Below, piece after piece: positions 42,578 through 50,899 of a stretch of DNA of 64,000 nucleotides. The notes under the pieces are model-generated. The model searched no databases. It worked only from the letters and a program-made list of their open reading frames with translations, and was not told the DNA's origin. The stretch lies in contig NZ_VRUR01000001.1 of NCBI RefSeq assembly GCF_008040165.1, forward strand, positions 1,383,349 through 1,447,348, given 5' to 3'. Source of the stretch: Flagellimonas hymeniacidonis (GTDB lineage Bacteria; Bacteroidota; Bacteroidia; Flavobacteriales; Flavobacteriaceae). The position numbers and the translations under genes were made by a program. Every line of letters starts with the position of its first letter. The stretch's first letter is position 1.

Positions 42578-43578
42578 TAATATAAGATATTGTGCTGTGG
42601 TTTTATTTTTTCAGGTAAGTTTTGCTCATCAAGCATATCCCTTAAATCAATTTCTATGGTCCTGCACAAAGCTGTCATGGGGACATCGTTAATACGACCC
42701 TCAAATGGGTCTTCACTATTGCTTCCAACCTTATCCATGGTAATAAACATCCATGAGATTAAAACTGAAAAGAAAATCATTAAGACGATATACCACCAGT
42801 TATGGCCAACTTGCAATTCTAACAATTGGGTTTCAAAAACATTAAGAAGTCCAAAAGGAAGTAGTAAGATAAAAATCCAAGTGAATAAAGTGCTGAAATG
42901 CGCATATTGTCTTGGGAAAGGTGTGTTTTTTATACGTTCACATTTTCCTTGAAGATTGTACATCTCCTCTAAATTACTATGAAAGACTTGCTTATCAAAT
43001 TCTGTTATTTTTCTTTCTTGCAATAATTTTTTCAAGTGTAAACCTTGTTTTTTTATCAGGTGAGTTGCAACATTCTTTCTGTTTTCCAAACCGTCTACCT
43101 CTTCGGGTGACAAAAACATGTCCATCCCACTGCAAACAGGATTTCGCTCTCCATGTCTATCAAATAAACGTTCAACCGCTCTGTTTTCCTTAATAGAAAA
43201 ACTTGTAGGTTGCCGTAACTGAATCCGTAGGGCATTAATCCATGCAATATGCCTGTAAATCAATGTAATTTGTGCATTTCTATCATCTTCAACAAAGCTC
43301 AATACATTATTTGCCCAAGTACGAGAATAGTTGACAATGCCGCCCCAAATTTTTCGTCCTTCCCAAAAACGGTCATAACTCTGGCTATTTTTAAAACCAA
43401 TATAAAAGGCCACTGCTATACCGATAACGGACAGCGGTTGAAAAGGAATGTCTATATGTTTCCAATCTAGGGAATGGTATAGAAAAAAAATAATCCCAGC
43501 ATAGAGGGTGAAAAAGATGAGGTTTTTCCAGGCATATCTTAGAATGATACCCCAACTAATATTTCTTTTAATGTACAT
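42577..43578 (-). CDS. Bestrophin family ion channel
   Basis: 333-aa bacterial bestrophin (formerly UPF0187), a homopentameric ion channel in the inner membrane. Visible: first TM pair (about 13-32 and 43-62), conserved YIGFKNSQSYDRFWEGRKIWGGIVNYSR (55-82; the GFKNSQ-x-x-x-R-x-W-E-x-R signature), and the later hydrophobic hairpin IFILLLPFGLLNVF and IVLMIFFSVLISW. The acidic SEDPFEGRINDVP at about 286-298 is the calcium-clasp-like region of the family. Length is typical. It precedes the YheT gene with a 1-nt overlap. Confidence 0.92.
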   Translation of the reverse strand: MYIKRNISWGIILRYAWKNLIFFTLYAGIIFFLYHSLDWKHIDIPFQPLSVIGIAVAFYIGFKNSQSYDRFWEGRKIWGGIVNYSRTWANNVLSFVEDDRNAQITLIYRHIAWINALRIQLRQPTSFSIKENRAVERLFDRHGERNPVCSGMDMFLSPEEVDGLENRKNVATHLIKKQGLHLKKLLQERKITEFDKQVFHSNLEEMYNLQGKCERIKNTPFPRQYAHFSTLFTWIFILLLPFGLLNVFETQLLELQVGHNWWYIVLMIFFSVLISWMFITMDKVGSNSEDPFEGRINDVPMTALCRTIEIDLRDMLDEQNLPEKIKPQHNILY

Positions 43579-43668
43579 GGTAGTTGATTAAGTACTAAAA
43601 ATACTTAAATCTTTCATATTTGACCTTAGCTTAAAATTTGAAAGTAAAGTTTGTCGTATTTTTAAGAT

Positions 43669-43944
43669 ATGGGGCTACGTGTAAAAAAATGCGAACATCT
43701 TCAAGCTATTTCTAAAGTAAAAAAGGCAAGGGGATACAAATGTGAAGAATGTGTAAAAACAGGTGATACATGGGTGCATTTGCGCACCTGTCAAGAATGC
43801 GGAACAACTTTGTGTTGTGACAGCTCACCCAATAAGCATGCCAGTAAACATGCAAGTTCATATAACCATCCCGTAATTAGTTCCGCAGAACCCAACGAAA
43901 ATTGGATGTGGTGTTACGTTCATGAATCAAGCGCTAAATATTAA
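43669..43944 (+). CDS. UBP-type zinc finger protein
   Basis: 91-aa protein that is almost entirely a ubiquitin-hydrolase-type zinc finger (zf-UBP). The metal-binding residues are in the usual order: C8, H10, C25-x-x-C28, C41-x-x-C44, C49, H57, H61 and H67, ending with MWCYVHE. In eukaryotes this fold binds the C-terminus of ubiquitin; bacterial members may bind other protein C-termini or redox proteins. It lies 3 bp upstream of the cNMP/thioredoxin-reductase fusion gene, so the two are co-transcribed; this pairing recurs in my memory of other Bacteroidota genomes, but I could not check it. Confidence 0.88.
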   Translation: MGLRVKKCEHLQAISKVKKARGYKCEECVKTGDTWVHLRTCQECGTTLCCDSSPNKHASKHASSYNHPVISSAEPNENWMWCYVHESSAKY

Positions 43945-43947
43945 AAA

Positions 43948-45603
43948 ATGAAAGATCCCCGTTTTCCAGAACTTACCCAAAGGCAAATAACAATCTTAAA
44001 AGCGTACGGAGAAGTAGAAAGTCACCCATCAGAGGCAAAAATATTTACCCTTGGAGATTTACAGTATGATTTTTTTGTGGTTTTAGATGGTGAGGTTTCT
44101 ATTGAGGATCCTTATAACGATAACGCGGTTATAGTAGTACATCAAAAGAATGAATTTACGGGGGATAGCGGTATGCTTTCTAACCGCGGGGCTCAATTTC
44201 ATGCCATTACCAAAGGAGACACTAGTGTGCTCCGAATTACTCCAAAAAAATTAAAGGAAGCTATAGCAAGACATAGTGATATTAGTGATGTGTTGTTGAA
44301 CGCTTTCCTACTAAGGCAAGAAACTGTGCTTACCGAGTTTACCGGTGGAATAAAGCTTGTAGGTTCCGGAAACTCAAAAGAAACGTATGTTATCCGAGAT
44401 TTTATGGATAAAAATCATATCTGGTATAACTTTTTAGATGTTGATGTATCAGAATCTGCCCTTGAACTTTTAGAGAACTTTAATCTTTCTAAAGAAGATT
44501 TACCTTTTCTGATTAACAGTGATGCCAAGGTGTGTCCAAATCCCTCACTGGAGCAATTGGCACGTTACTCAGGTGTCTTGATGGATTTTGAAGATAAGGT
44601 CTTTGACCTTTTGGTCATAGGCGCTGGACCGGCAGGATTGGCAGGAAGTGTTTATGCCGCTTCAGAAGGGTTAAGTGTGGTTACTATTGATAGTAAAGCA
44701 CCGGGTGGACAAGCAGGGAAGAGCTCAAAAATTGAAAATTATTTGGGGTTTCCTACGGGAATATCAGGAAGTGATTTGGCCAATAGGGCCTATGTACAGG
44801 CTCAGAAATTTGGATGTAATATTTCTATTCCACATAAAGCAGAAAAGATTGAGCATACCGGCAGTCATTTTATTCTTCATGCCACCAATGATAAAACCAT
44901 AAAGACAAAAGCCATTATGGCTGCTACAGGAGCAAATTACCGCAGTTTGCCCATTGATAATATTGAAAAATATGAAGGTAGCGGAGTATATTATTCAGCA
45001 ACTGGAATGAATGCATCAGCCTGTAAAAATGAGTTGGTAGGCGTAGTTGGTGGAGGAAATTCTGCAGGGCAGGCTGCACTATTTTTAGCAAACCATGCAA
45101 GGGAAGTACATGTAGTTTTACGAGGAGATAATCTAGGTGCAAAAATGAGTGATTATTTGGTGCAACGAATAGAGGCTGCAGAAAATATATTTGTACATCT
45201 AGATACACAGGTGACCGAGTTAACGGGTCAATACCATCTAGTGTCTTTGGTATTGGAAAATAAAGCAGGTGAAAAAACATCAAAGAACATTACTAACCTT
45301 TTCACTTTTATTGGCGCTAGACCTTGTACAGAATGGTTGCAAGGATTGGTTGCTACAGATGAGAAAGGATTTATATGCACGGGTCCCGGAATAAAACAAG
45401 AAGAATTACACAAGTGTTCTATTTATACTGGCAGAGAGCCACAATCTTTGGAAACCAGTATTCCTGGGTTTTTCGCCGTAGGCGATGTAAGAAAAGGCTC
45501 AGTAAAACGCGTTGCTTCAGCAGTAGGAGAAGGATCCATGTGCGTAAGCCAAGTTCATCAATTTTTGGCAGATTTAAAGAATACAACAGCTATAGAAGCT
45601 TAG
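43948..45603 (+). CDS. Cyclic nucleotide-binding domain/thioredoxin reductase-like fusion
   Basis: 551-aa soluble flavoprotein with three modules: an N-terminal cNMP-binding domain (about 12-125, DFFVVLDGEVSIEDPY), a thioredoxin/glutaredoxin-like middle domain (about 143-210, YVIRDFMDKNHIWYNFLDVD) and a thioredoxin-reductase-like C-terminus. In the latter the FAD motif GAGPAG is at 225-230, NADPH motif GGGNSAG at 368-374 and the second FAD segment FFAVGDVRKG near 508-517. The redox CxxC normally found before the NADPH domain is absent: SATG (350-353) stands in its place. It is thus more like a ferredoxin/other-acceptor reductase. It follows the UBP zinc finger by 3 bp. Confidence 0.9.
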   Translation: MKDPRFPELTQRQITILKAYGEVESHPSEAKIFTLGDLQYDFFVVLDGEVSIEDPYNDNAVIVVHQKNEFTGDSGMLSNRGAQFHAITKGDTSVLRITPKKLKEAIARHSDISDVLLNAFLLRQETVLTEFTGGIKLVGSGNSKETYVIRDFMDKNHIWYNFLDVDVSESALELLENFNLSKEDLPFLINSDAKVCPNPSLEQLARYSGVLMDFEDKVFDLLVIGAGPAGLAGSVYAASEGLSVVTIDSKAPGGQAGKSSKIENYLGFPTGISGSDLANRAYVQAQKFGCNISIPHKAEKIEHTGSHFILHATNDKTIKTKAIMAATGANYRSLPIDNIEKYEGSGVYYSATGMNASACKNELVGVVGGGNSAGQAALFLANHAREVHVVLRGDNLGAKMSDYLVQRIEAAENIFVHLDTQVTELTGQYHLVSLVLENKAGEKTSKNITNLFTFIGARPCTEWLQGLVATDEKGFICTGPGIKQEELHKCSIYTGREPQSLETSIPGFFAVGDVRKGSVKRVASAVGEGSMCVSQVHQFLADLKNTTAIEA

Positions 45604-45609
45604 CTTTTA

Positions 45610-46587
45610 CTAGTCCTTGGGATAGGTTTCCAATAGTTTTGCTTGCTCCTCAATAGCTTCTTTAAATTCTGATTTTAAAGTTTCTACAAGTTCAGAAACA
45701 GGCATTACATTTTCAATGGTGGTTACCCCTTGGCCGGCAGACCAAATAGTTTTCCAAGCTTTAGCTTCGGTATCCAATTCTTTTCCGAAGTCAATTTTAT
45801 GATCTTTTTTAAGATCTTCTTGGGTAATTCCAGCGGCTTGAAGACTTGGCGCCAAAAAGTTGGCATGTACTCCAGAAATAGCTGCTGTATAAACCACATC
45901 GCTTGCTCCTGCATCAATAATCATTTTTCGATATTCTTCTGGGGCTTTGCTTTCTTCCGAGTTTATAAAACGCGTTCCCATATAAGTTAAATCAGCACCC
46001 ATTTGCATTGCGGAAGCTATATCCCTACCAGTGCTTATACAACCCGATAATAGTATGGTTTTCTTGAAGATTTTTTTTACTTCGGCAATTAAACTCATTG
46101 GATTTATGTTGCCAGCATGTCCTCCAGCTCCTGCAGCAACCAGAATAAGTCCATCAACGCCAGCTTCTGAAGCCTTTTCAGCATGTCTTTTTTTAATGAT
46201 ATCATGAAAAACCAAACCACCATAACTATGAATCGCATCTACAACTTGGCTTACAGCTCCCAATGAAGTAATGACCAACGGAACTTGATGTTTTACACAA
46301 AGCATGACATCAGCTTGTAATCTGGGGTTTGTAGGATGCACAATAAGATTGACTCCAAAAGGTGCAGGCTTTTTGCCAGTTTCTTCCTCAAATTGTTTTA
46401 ACTCAGATTTTATTTGGACGAGCCATTCTTCAAATCCCTCACTAGTCCGTTGATTTAGGGCAGGGAATGTGCCCACGATACCATTTTTACAACATTCAAT
46501 GACCAATTTTGGTCCAGAAATAAGAAACATGGGTGCCGCAACTGCGGGCAACGAAAGGTCTTTGATGAATTCAGCTTTTTGACTCAT
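45610..46587 (-). CDS. Nitronate monooxygenase-like flavoprotein
   Basis: 325-aa FMN-dependent TIM-barrel enzyme of the 2-nitropropane dioxygenase/NMO family. Visible: PAVAAPMFLISGPKLV at the N-terminus, FGVNLIVHPTNPR, VAAGAGGHAGNINP (FMN/active-site histidine, about 155), LSGCISTGRDIASAMQMGADLTYMGTRF (phosphate-binding loop). Members oxidise nitronates or act as NADH:quinone or enoyl-related reductases; the natural substrate is not readable here. It converges on the cNMP/TrxR gene (6-bp gap) and diverges from the thioesterase gene. Confidence 0.9.
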   Translation of the reverse strand: MSQKAEFIKDLSLPAVAAPMFLISGPKLVIECCKNGIVGTFPALNQRTSEGFEEWLVQIKSELKQFEEETGKKPAPFGVNLIVHPTNPRLQADVMLCVKHQVPLVITSLGAVSQVVDAIHSYGGLVFHDIIKKRHAEKASEAGVDGLILVAAGAGGHAGNINPMSLIAEVKKIFKKTILLSGCISTGRDIASAMQMGADLTYMGTRFINSEESKAPEEYRKMIIDAGASDVVYTAAISGVHANFLAPSLQAAGITQEDLKKDHKIDFGKELDTEAKAWKTIWSAGQGVTTIENVMPVSELVETLKSEFKEAIEEQAKLLETYPKD

Positions 46588-46676
46588 GGGAGTTGTGTTA
46601 AAGTATCTTTAAAAATAAGGTTATTTATGGTGTCTGATTGGAATCAGTTTTCAAAACTATGGTAATTTTACAATTA

Positions 46677-46690
46677 TTATGCATGCATAA
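46677..46690. promoter_or_regulatory. Perfect palindrome upstream of thioesterase gene
   Basis: TTATGCATGCATAA, 14 bp, ends 14 nt before the thioesterase ATG, in the 117-bp divergent region with the nitronate monooxygenase gene. A second inverted repeat CTGATT/AATCAG lies at 46634-46647. Either could be a regulator site. Confidence 0.4.
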
Positions 46691-46704
46691 CAAAATAACT
46701 GACT

Positions 46705-47178
46705 ATGTTTTTTAAAGAATTTGAGATTCGCTGGAGCGATTTGGATGCCAATCGTCATTTGGCCAACTCGGCTTATATCAATTTTATGAGCCATACCCGA
46801 ATGGCCTACCTCGGGCAATTAGGGTTTAACCAAAAATCTATGGCGCAGTACAATATTGGGCCTGTGGTCTTTTATGAACATATGTATTATTTTAAAGAAG
46901 TTTTCCCAGGAAAACCGGTAAAAGTATCACTTGGTTTTGAAGGGATGAGCGAAGATGGAATGTTCTTTGAATTTCAGCATGACTTTTACGATGCCAATGG
47001 AAAAAACTTTGCCCGTTGTGAAATGATGGGGGCATGGATGGATTTAAAAGAACGTAGTTTGACCGCTTTGCCACAAGTTTTCTTGGATGCATTTGGTAAA
47101 ATGGAAAAGGCCGAAGATTTTAAAACTTTGACCAAGGCAGACACACGGAAGTTTTTTAAGGTTCCGGAAGATTTGTAA
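46705..47178 (+). CDS. Acyl-CoA thioesterase, hotdog fold
   Basis: 157-aa 4-hydroxybenzoyl-CoA thioesterase-like protein. The signature EIRWSDLDANRHLANSAYINFM (about 8-29) contains the catalytic Asp and the following NRHL helix start of the hotdog fold; VVFYEHMYYFKEVFPGKPVKVSLGFEGMSEDG and the strand NGKNFARCEMMGAWMDL complete it. Length is normal for a single-domain thioesterase. It would hydrolyse acyl-CoA esters in the cytoplasm; chain length preference is not predictable. It converges on the SUKH protein gene with a 17-bp gap. Confidence 0.9.
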   Translation: MFFKEFEIRWSDLDANRHLANSAYINFMSHTRMAYLGQLGFNQKSMAQYNIGPVVFYEHMYYFKEVFPGKPVKVSLGFEGMSEDGMFFEFQHDFYDANGKNFARCEMMGAWMDLKERSLTALPQVFLDAFGKMEKAEDFKTLTKADTRKFFKVPEDL

Positions 47179-47195
47179 AACTCTTATTCTGCATT

Positions 47196-47852
47196 TTATT
47201 TATAACCAAACCAACTAGGCGAATTTGAAATGAGTTTCCCCGAGATGACCTCGTCCAACCATCGTTCGTACCAATCCAGGAAGGTTTTTTCATAGGTAAA
47301 TTTTGGCGCCTCATCAGCCGACATCTCAAGATTTACCACTTTACCTTTGTAGGGTCCGTTTAGAATCAAGCCGTGCAGATAGGTGCACCCCTGGAATCCA
47401 ATGGGAAGAACCCCGCTATAGATTCTTCCAATGGTTGCATAATAATCCTCATTAGATGTATTGTCACAATGGAGGACAGCAGTGATATTGTCCCAATAAT
47501 CGTCTGCGATATTTGGTTTTAGAACACAGGATTCTTTGAGGTATTTCTCTGGATTACCATAAATTAAATCACCCACATTTTTTCCAAAAGGATAGATACC
47601 ATAAAAGGGGCCTGCTCCTGAATTTTGATAGGAAGGTCCGCCATTACCAATATTCAGAATAAATGACCTATAGCATTCAGGTAGTTGAATGCCATATCTT
47701 TTTTCAAAAGCTTCAACTTCATTAATGTTGGCAGGTGGATTAATTTCATACTTATGGCTGCTTGCGCCAAACACTTTAAAGTCCACATCAGCTTGTTTAG
47801 CCTGAATCAGTTTTTGTTTGATACTGTGAATTTGTTCGGTGTAATCATTCAT
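47196..47852 (-). CDS. SMI1/KNR4 (SUKH-1) family protein
   Basis: 218-aa cytoplasmic protein of the SUKH superfamily: the EVEAFEKRYGIQLPECYRSFILNIGNGG segment is the family hallmark, and FYGIYPFGKNVGDLI and VLPIGFQGCTYLHGLILNGPYKGKVVNLE follow. SUKH proteins are frequent immunity proteins against polymorphic toxins, but many, including isolated ones like this, are of unknown role. No toxin gene is adjacent, so an immunity function is not supported by the context. It precedes a small membrane protein gene by 34 bp. Confidence 0.87.
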   Translation of the reverse strand: MNDYTEQIHSIKQKLIQAKQADVDFKVFGASSHKYEINPPANINEVEAFEKRYGIQLPECYRSFILNIGNGGPSYQNSGAGPFYGIYPFGKNVGDLIYGNPEKYLKESCVLKPNIADDYWDNITAVLHCDNTSNEDYYATIGRIYSGVLPIGFQGCTYLHGLILNGPYKGKVVNLEMSADEAPKFTYEKTFLDWYERWLDEVISGKLISNSPSWFGYK

Positions 47853-47886
47853 TCTTTATTGTATGAGAAGGTTTAATGGATCACAT

Positions 47887-48264
47887 TTAATCCTGGTTTT
47901 TTCTGTGATCGACGCGCTTGATTTTCCCCCAGGATACTCTTTTAATGGTAAAAGCGTAGATAAAGTAACCTATCAAACACAACCTAAAAGTGGTGGAGGC
48001 TAGTTCATAGGCCGATAGTTTGGGTTGGTTCAAATGCAATAAAAGGCCTAATGACCCATCGAGTTCATATAGGTTATCGATTTGTTTTACTTTCCAAGAT
48101 TGTGGAAGCACAGAGGATAATTTATCACTTAAAAAATGAAAACAAAAATAGATACCTCCCAAACCCAATAATGGGTTGAATATGTGTGCTTTGAACAATA
48201 CTTTTATTAGCCAAAGAAACCCTGCAAATACAACTATACCAGAAGTAATACCAAAGAAAACCAT
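47887..48264 (-). CDS. Small membrane protein, unknown
   Basis: 125-aa protein with hydrophobic segments at about 1-25, 29-45 and 88-108. The middle part (SSVLPQSWKVKQIDNLYELDGSLG) is not membrane-like and the C-terminal tail is strongly basic (KRVSWGKIKRVDHRKNQD). I recognise no family. It lies 34 bp upstream of the SUKH gene on the same strand, so the two may be one transcript, and the membrane protein could be a partner of it. Confidence 0.6.
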   Translation of the reverse strand: MVFFGITSGIVVFAGFLWLIKVLFKAHIFNPLLGLGGIYFCFHFLSDKLSSVLPQSWKVKQIDNLYELDGSLGLLLHLNQPKLSAYELASTTFRLCLIGYFIYAFTIKRVSWGKIKRVDHRKNQD

Positions 48265-48382
48265 ACCTAAACTTAATAAGTGAATTTTAAAGGTATTTGA
48301 TTGATCTCCAGCTTTGATAGATCAATTGATGGATGGCACAAATAAGTTTATTAATGTGAGCAGGACAAATTGATAAAACTTA

Positions 48383-49276
48383 CTATGGGCTTGGTTTTGG
48401 CTTCTTACTTGCCAAATAAACTCCAAAAAGAACCAAAGCGGTAGCCAAGATCTTTATCATAGTAAGATGATCTTTACCTGAAAAAAGCGCAACTAAAATT
48501 CCCAACAATGGCTGTAGATAAATAAAAGCGCCCACAGTAGAGGCTTTCAGCTCGGTTAGGGCAAACACATTAAAGAGATAGGTCAAAAAAGTGGTCCCAA
48601 TGACCACAAATGCAATAGAGCCATATACCCAGAGAGGCATGGTAGACCATTTAATTTCCAAAGCCTCTGGCAAAGTAATGGGAAGATTAATTAGTATGGC
48701 TATAGTAAACATCCATTTCATTAAGGTAAAAGGATGGTATTTTTCAATCAATTTTTTCACTACAATAAGATAGCCTCCGTATGCGATTCCGTTTACAATG
48801 AATAAAAAGTTCCCGAGAGGTATATTGGGGGCATCTTGACGTATTTCGGCCCCAAACGATATCAAAGCAGTTGCTCCAACAAAACCTAAAAGAATTCCAA
48901 GCCCTTTGTTCAGGGTGATTTTTTCACTTAGAAAGAAAGCGGAAAGCACCACCACAAAGATTGGGGTAATGGTGATTAATACCGAGCTATTAATTGGGGT
49001 TGACAACTGCAAACCCTTAAAAAAGGCAAGCATATTGATTACCATTCCCAGAATGGTGCATACCAAAACCCGTCCCCAATCTTTTTTTTCTATTTTCTCT
49101 TTGGGTCCAAAAAAGGAAATAACCCAAAATAGAATGGCCGCACCTACCACGCGCAACATTATAAACCCAAAGGGTTTAACATGGGTGGGCATAACGCCTT
49201 TGGCAACCGTATGATTTATAGCATAAATAGTTGTAGCACCAAGGGCGGCAAGAATGGCAAGTGTTCTTTTACTCAT
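48383..49276 (-). CDS. EamA/DMT family transporter
   Basis: 297-aa integral membrane protein with ten hydrophobic segments arranged as two EamA repeats (about 5-135 and 150-288). The first repeat begins ALGATTIYAINHTVAKGVMPTHVKPFGFIMLRVV; the second contains VVIGTTFLTYLFNVFALTELKASTVGAFIYLQPLLGILVAL, the typical conserved EamA end. These transporters export or import metabolites (amino acids, nucleotides, other small solutes); the substrate cannot be told. Its start overlaps the ArsC-like stop by 4 nt. Confidence 0.93.
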   Translation of the reverse strand: MSKRTLAILAALGATTIYAINHTVAKGVMPTHVKPFGFIMLRVVGAAILFWVISFFGPKEKIEKKDWGRVLVCTILGMVINMLAFFKGLQLSTPINSSVLITITPIFVVVLSAFFLSEKITLNKGLGILLGFVGATALISFGAEIRQDAPNIPLGNFLFIVNGIAYGGYLIVVKKLIEKYHPFTLMKWMFTIAILINLPITLPEALEIKWSTMPLWVYGSIAFVVIGTTFLTYLFNVFALTELKASTVGAFIYLQPLLGILVALFSGKDHLTMIKILATALVLFGVYLASKKPKPSP

Positions 49277-49626
49277 GGATGTAATGCCTCCTTGGCCGCT
49301 TGTACAACTTTTTTAGCATTCCCAACAAAAATCTGATCATTTAATAAAAGAACAGGTCTTTTCAGAAATGTATAATGTTCTAAAATTAGATTTTTGTAAT
49401 CGGTTTCAGAAAGTTGTTGTTCATGTAGGCCCTTTTGCCGAAACAGCATAGCTCTTTTGCTGAACAATGCTTCAAAGCTTCCGGACTTCTCCTTCATTTC
49501 CTCTAACTGCTGCACTGTAATGGGTTCCGTTTTTATTTCTTGTAAGGTAACTCCATCCAATGGTTCCAATTCTTTTAAAATTCGTTGGCAGGTGGAACAA
49601 CTGCCCAAATGATACATTTTTTTCAT
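49273..49626 (-). CDS. ArsC/Spx-like thioredoxin-fold protein
   Basis: 117-aa protein of the ArsC family: CSTC motif (C9-S-T-C12) at the N-terminus of the thioredoxin fold, then IKTEPIT, and the family RP-x-L segment in FLKRPVLLLNDQIFVGNAK. ArsC/Spx members include arsenate reductases, Spx regulators and YffB-like proteins. The C-x-x-C form resembles Spx and many uncharacterised relatives rather than classic ArsC, which has a single essential Cys in this loop. No other arsenic gene is adjacent. It is coupled to the DMT transporter by a 4-nt overlap. Confidence 0.83.
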   Translation of the reverse strand: MKKMYHLGSCSTCQRILKELEPLDGVTLQEIKTEPITVQQLEEMKEKSGSFEALFSKRAMLFRQKGLHEQQLSETDYKNLILEHYTFLKRPVLLLNDQIFVGNAKKVVQAAKEALHP

Positions 49627-49675
49627 GCTGAAAATTATAAGGTCATAAGGAATGTCAAAATTCGTTCATTTGAAA

Positions 49676-50368
49676 TTAAGAAGTAGCAAAGTCCACGGCT
49701 TTTTGTGCATGAATTTTGGTGGTGTCAAAAGAAGGAAGACCAACTTCATCGGACGGGATTAGCATTGGCAGTTCTGTGCATCCTAAAATTACTCCTTGGG
49801 CACCTTGGGTTTTAAGCTTTTTAATGATTTCCAAACAACGATTCTTGGATTCAATTGTGAAAATACCTTTTACCAATTCATTGTAAATTATAGATTGAAG
49901 TACATCCATATCATCAGTATTGGGGACCAAAATTTCTAAGCCGAATTCGTCCTGAAGTATTTTGGTATAAAAGTCTTTTTCCATTGTGAATCTGGTCCCC
50001 AATAGAGCCACTTTTTGCAATCCACTTTTTGCAATAGCTTCACCGGTAGCATGGGCAATGTGTAAAAAAGGGATATCAACAGCATTGGTAATGTCTTTAC
50101 TAACCAGGTGTATGGTATTGGTGCAAAGTATTGCAAAATCAGCACCGGCTTTTTCCAGTTTTTCCGCATGAAGGGCCATGATCTCTCCCACTTTGTCCCA
50201 ATCACCAGAAAATGAGAAACGTTCAATTTCCTCAAAATCTACTGATGTTAAAATACTCTTTGCGGAGTGGGAGCCTCCTAGCTTTTCTTTAATCATCTCA
50301 TTAATATGCTGATAATATATTTTGGAAGATTCCCAGCTCATTCCCCCTATTAGACCTATTGTTTTCAT
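49676..50368 (-). CDS. Aspartate/glutamate racemase family protein
   Basis: 230-aa PLP-independent amino-acid racemase. The two catalytic cysteines are seen in ADFAILCTNTIHLV (about C84) and GVILGCTELPML (about C194). The N-terminal GLIGGMSWESSKIYYQHINEM is the family signature, like E. coli YgeA (broad-specificity racemase) and aspartate racemases. The exact amino-acid preference is unknown. It may be co-transcribed with a 46-aa ORF and the ArsR regulator upstream on the same strand. Confidence 0.92.
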   Translation of the reverse strand: MKTIGLIGGMSWESSKIYYQHINEMIKEKLGGSHSAKSILTSVDFEEIERFSFSGDWDKVGEIMALHAEKLEKAGADFAILCTNTIHLVSKDITNAVDIPFLHIAHATGEAIAKSGLQKVALLGTRFTMEKDFYTKILQDEFGLEILVPNTDDMDVLQSIIYNELVKGIFTIESKNRCLEIIKKLKTQGAQGVILGCTELPMLIPSDEVGLPSFDTTKIHAQKAVDFATS

Positions 50369-50382
50369 TCTTAGTGATGATT

Positions 50383-50523
50383 TTATTTAGTTTTTGATAA
50401 ATATTCCGCTCCCTCAATTTTAAAAGAACTTAGAAATTTTACAATTCTTTTTAAAAGGGTGTCATTCAAATTTTCATGCGTTAAGTGCTTATTAACGGTG
50501 CTGCAATCTAGAGAGTTTTCCAT
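50383..50523 (-). CDS. Possible 46-aa small protein
   Basis: A short ORF between the racemase and the ArsR regulator, same strand, ending 14 bp before the racemase start. It begins MENSLDCSTVNKHLTHENLN and ends IEGAEYLSKTK; one lysine-rich amphipathic helix is likely (DTLLKRIVKFLSSFK). An exact minus-strand -7 box TAAATTTG lies at 50537-50530, only 7 nt before the ATG, so the mRNA would be nearly leaderless, or the box serves the racemase with this ORF as a leader peptide. There is no homology evidence. Confidence 0.35.
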   Translation of the reverse strand: MENSLDCSTVNKHLTHENLNDTLLKRIVKFLSSFKIEGAEYLSKTK

Positions 50524-50572
50524 GGTTGTCAAATTTATATTTCGCTAAATCTCGATTTGATATATTAAAAAA

Positions 50573-50875
50573 TTATAGATCTGTTTTTAATGCTGCAATG
50601 TATGCTGCTATTACTTCCTCATTCCGTCTGTAATAAGTCCATTTTCCATGACGGGTGGGTATAACCAAACTTGCATTTTGCATAGAGTTTAAATAAGTGG
50701 AAATAGTGGACTGTGATAATCCCGTTTTATCTTGAATAAAACCTACGCAAACCCCATCATCAAAATGATCTATATCTTGGTGAGGAGGAAAATTTCGCTC
50801 AGGGTCCTTTAACCATTTTAAAATATTAACCCTAGTTTGATTTGCTAATACTTTGCTTATTTCAACAATATCCAT
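50573..50875 (-). CDS. ArsR-family transcriptional regulator
   Basis: 100-aa winged-helix regulator. MDIVEISKVLANQTRVNILKWL is the ArsR N-terminal helix pair, GFIQDKTGLSQSTISTYLNSMQNASLV is the recognition helix-turn-helix and RHGKWTYYRRNEE is the wing. It has one Cys in GVCVGF and several His (HQDIDHF) but not the canonical ArsR ELCVCD metal site, so the signal is unclear. I start at ATG 50875: the frame opens further upstream at a TTG, but a good 24-bp palindromic operator lies at 50900-50923 and a near-consensus -7 box AATATTTG lies between. It may repress its own gene and the genes downstream. Confidence 0.88.
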   Translation of the reverse strand: MDIVEISKVLANQTRVNILKWLKDPERNFPPHQDIDHFDDGVCVGFIQDKTGLSQSTISTYLNSMQNASLVIPTRHGKWTYYRRNEEVIAAYIAALKTDL

Positions 50876-50899
50876 AGGCCAAAGATAAATCAAATATTT

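Noticed and set aside
47196..47852. SUKH protein as immunity protein of a toxin system
   Set aside because: No toxin, secretion or polymorphic-toxin gene is adjacent, so only the family call is kept.
50369..50572. tRNA or riboswitch in the racemase-ArsR gap
   Set aside because: No cloverleaf or known aptamer pattern; the short ORF and a promoter box are the only supported features.
49273..50875. Arsenic resistance operon (ArsC-like and ArsR genes)
   Set aside because: No arsenite efflux gene is present, the ArsR lacks the metal-binding motif, and the ArsC-like protein has a C-x-x-C of Spx type.
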